Part shown: one piece after another, positions 16,185 to 18,091 of the stretch
Layout of the letters: each line of letters opens with the position of its first letter
Numbering within the stretch: position 1 is the stretch's first letter
Assembly (NCBI GenBank): GCA_937863915.1
Contig: CALMID010000281.1
Span: 1-18,091 of the forward strand
Source: an uncultured Pseudomonas sp.
GTDB taxonomy: Bacteria; Pseudomonadota; Gammaproteobacteria; Pseudomonadales; Pseudomonadaceae
DNA: 18,091 nt
Reading direction: 5' to 3'
Program-made: the position numbers and the translations under genes
Notes under the pieces: model-generated
Told to the model about the DNA's origin: nothing
Seen by the model: the letters and a program-made list of their open reading frames with translations, nothing else
The model's database searches: none

Positions 16185-16190
16185 ATTCTA
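16185..16190 (-). promoter_or_regulatory. Candidate -10 box for purL
   Basis: TAGAAT on the minus strand matches five of six consensus bases. Transcription would start near 16178 and give a leader of about 60 bases carrying the palindrome. No good -35 is visible 16-18 bases upstream (the region is GC-rich), so an activator or another sigma factor is possible. Confidence 0.4.
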
Positions 16191-16191
16191 G

Positions 16192-17787
<1,596 letters not shown>

Positions 17788-17795
17788 TCACGCTT

Positions 17796-17809
17796 GCTTT
17801 AATTAAAGC
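17796..17809. repeat. 14-bp AT-centred palindrome between converging genes
   Basis: GCTTTAATTAAAGC is a perfect palindrome lying after the mltF stop and covering the crotonase stop codon (TAA, 17801-17799). It has no following T run and a short stem, so it is at most a poor bidirectional terminator. Confidence 0.3.
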
Positions 17810-18091
17810 GCGAGAAATCCGGCTGGCGTCGCTGCATGAAGGCCGACAACGCCTCCAGCGCCTCGGGCGAGCGCAGGCGCTGAATGAACAGATCGCCCTC
17901 CGCCTCGATCGCCTGGCGCAATTCCTCACGTCCCGGCGTGCGCATCAGGCGCTTGCTGTCTGCCACTGCCGAGGGCGCCAACTGGGTAAAGCGCTGAGCC
18001 GCCGCCGTCGCCTTGGCCAGTGCCGCGGCGCCGTTTTCCAGCGCTGCCGTGGCAATCCCCCTCTGCGCGGCCTGCTCACCGCTGAAGCTCT
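17799..18091 (-). CDS. Enoyl-CoA hydratase/isomerase (crotonase) family protein, C-terminal 96 residues (cut by window edge)
   Basis: The leftward frame is open from the window end to the TAA at 17799. The visible part begins SFSGEQAAQRGIATAALENG and continues through LAKATAAAQRFTQLAPSAVA, then DSKRLMR and the C-terminal SPEALEALSAFMQRRQPDFS. This is the usual C-terminal helical region of the crotonase family, with the QAAQRGI stretch that follows the core and the APSAVADSKRL helix. The oxyanion-hole and catalytic residues are outside the window, so hydratase, isomerase or another crotonase activity cannot be distinguished. Confidence 0.87.
   Translation of the reverse strand, partial: SFSGEQAAQRGIATAALENGAAALAKATAAAQRFTQLAPSAVADSKRLMRTPGREELRQAIEAEGDLFIQRLRSPEALEALSAFMQRRQPDFSRFN

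Overview
This window looks like an ordinary stretch of chromosome from a GC-rich Pseudomonas or close relative. The block xerD / MshEN protein / thioesterase / rplS-trmD-rimM-rpsP / ffh / ypjD, the 1298-residue PurL and the MltF sequence all resemble their Pseudomonas counterparts; this rests on recognising the protein sequences, not on a database search. I see no rRNA, tRNA, insertion sequence, prophage, CRISPR array or recognisable defence cluster. Both ends cut genes: the C-terminal part of XerD is missing at the left, and the N-terminal part of an enoyl-CoA hydratase-type protein is missing at the right.

Left part (1-5541). xerD reads left. A + strand gene for a small protein with a putative cyclic-di-GMP-binding MshEN domain follows (775-1452). 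It converges on a hot-dog thioesterase gene, and the two share a bidirectional terminator. The leftward operon rpsP-rimM-trmD-rplS (4003-2077) makes ribosomal proteins bS16 and bL19, a 30S maturation factor and the tRNA m1G37 methyltransferase. It has a recognisable sigma-70 promoter and a strong terminator. ffh (signal recognition particle GTPase) lies upstream in the same direction with its own promoter candidate.

Middle (5542-9782). ypjD, an inner-membrane protein of the cytochrome c assembly superfamily, diverges from ffh. It converges on a compact leftward gene string read in the order CoA-type Nudix hydrolase, gamma carbonic anhydrase-like protein, DUF1289 protein, purT, SGNH hydrolase. 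Two junctions overlap by 4 bp, which suggests one transcript with translational coupling.

Right part (9783-18091). Three rightward genes (an unrecognised 90-residue protein, a zinc-ribbon Nudix hydrolase and a secreted L,D-transpeptidase) end at a second bidirectional terminator, shared with a leftward NIF3/YqfO-like gene. Leftward purL is followed closely by a gene for a two-domain CDGSH-type iron-sulfur protein. mltF, a lipoprotein lytic transglycosylase, diverges from purL.

Functionally the window is housekeeping: translation and protein targeting, de novo purine synthesis (purT and purL catalyse consecutive steps, formyl-GAR formation and FGAM formation), cell-wall remodelling (L,D-transpeptidase, MltF) and metabolite clean-up (Nudix, thioesterase). 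I did not find a clearly new multi-gene system. The points most worth a second look are the MshEN protein with an internal hydrophobic segment, the CDGSH protein whose first site has Cys in place of His, the palindrome in the purL leader and the -10 box lying almost on the mltF start codon.
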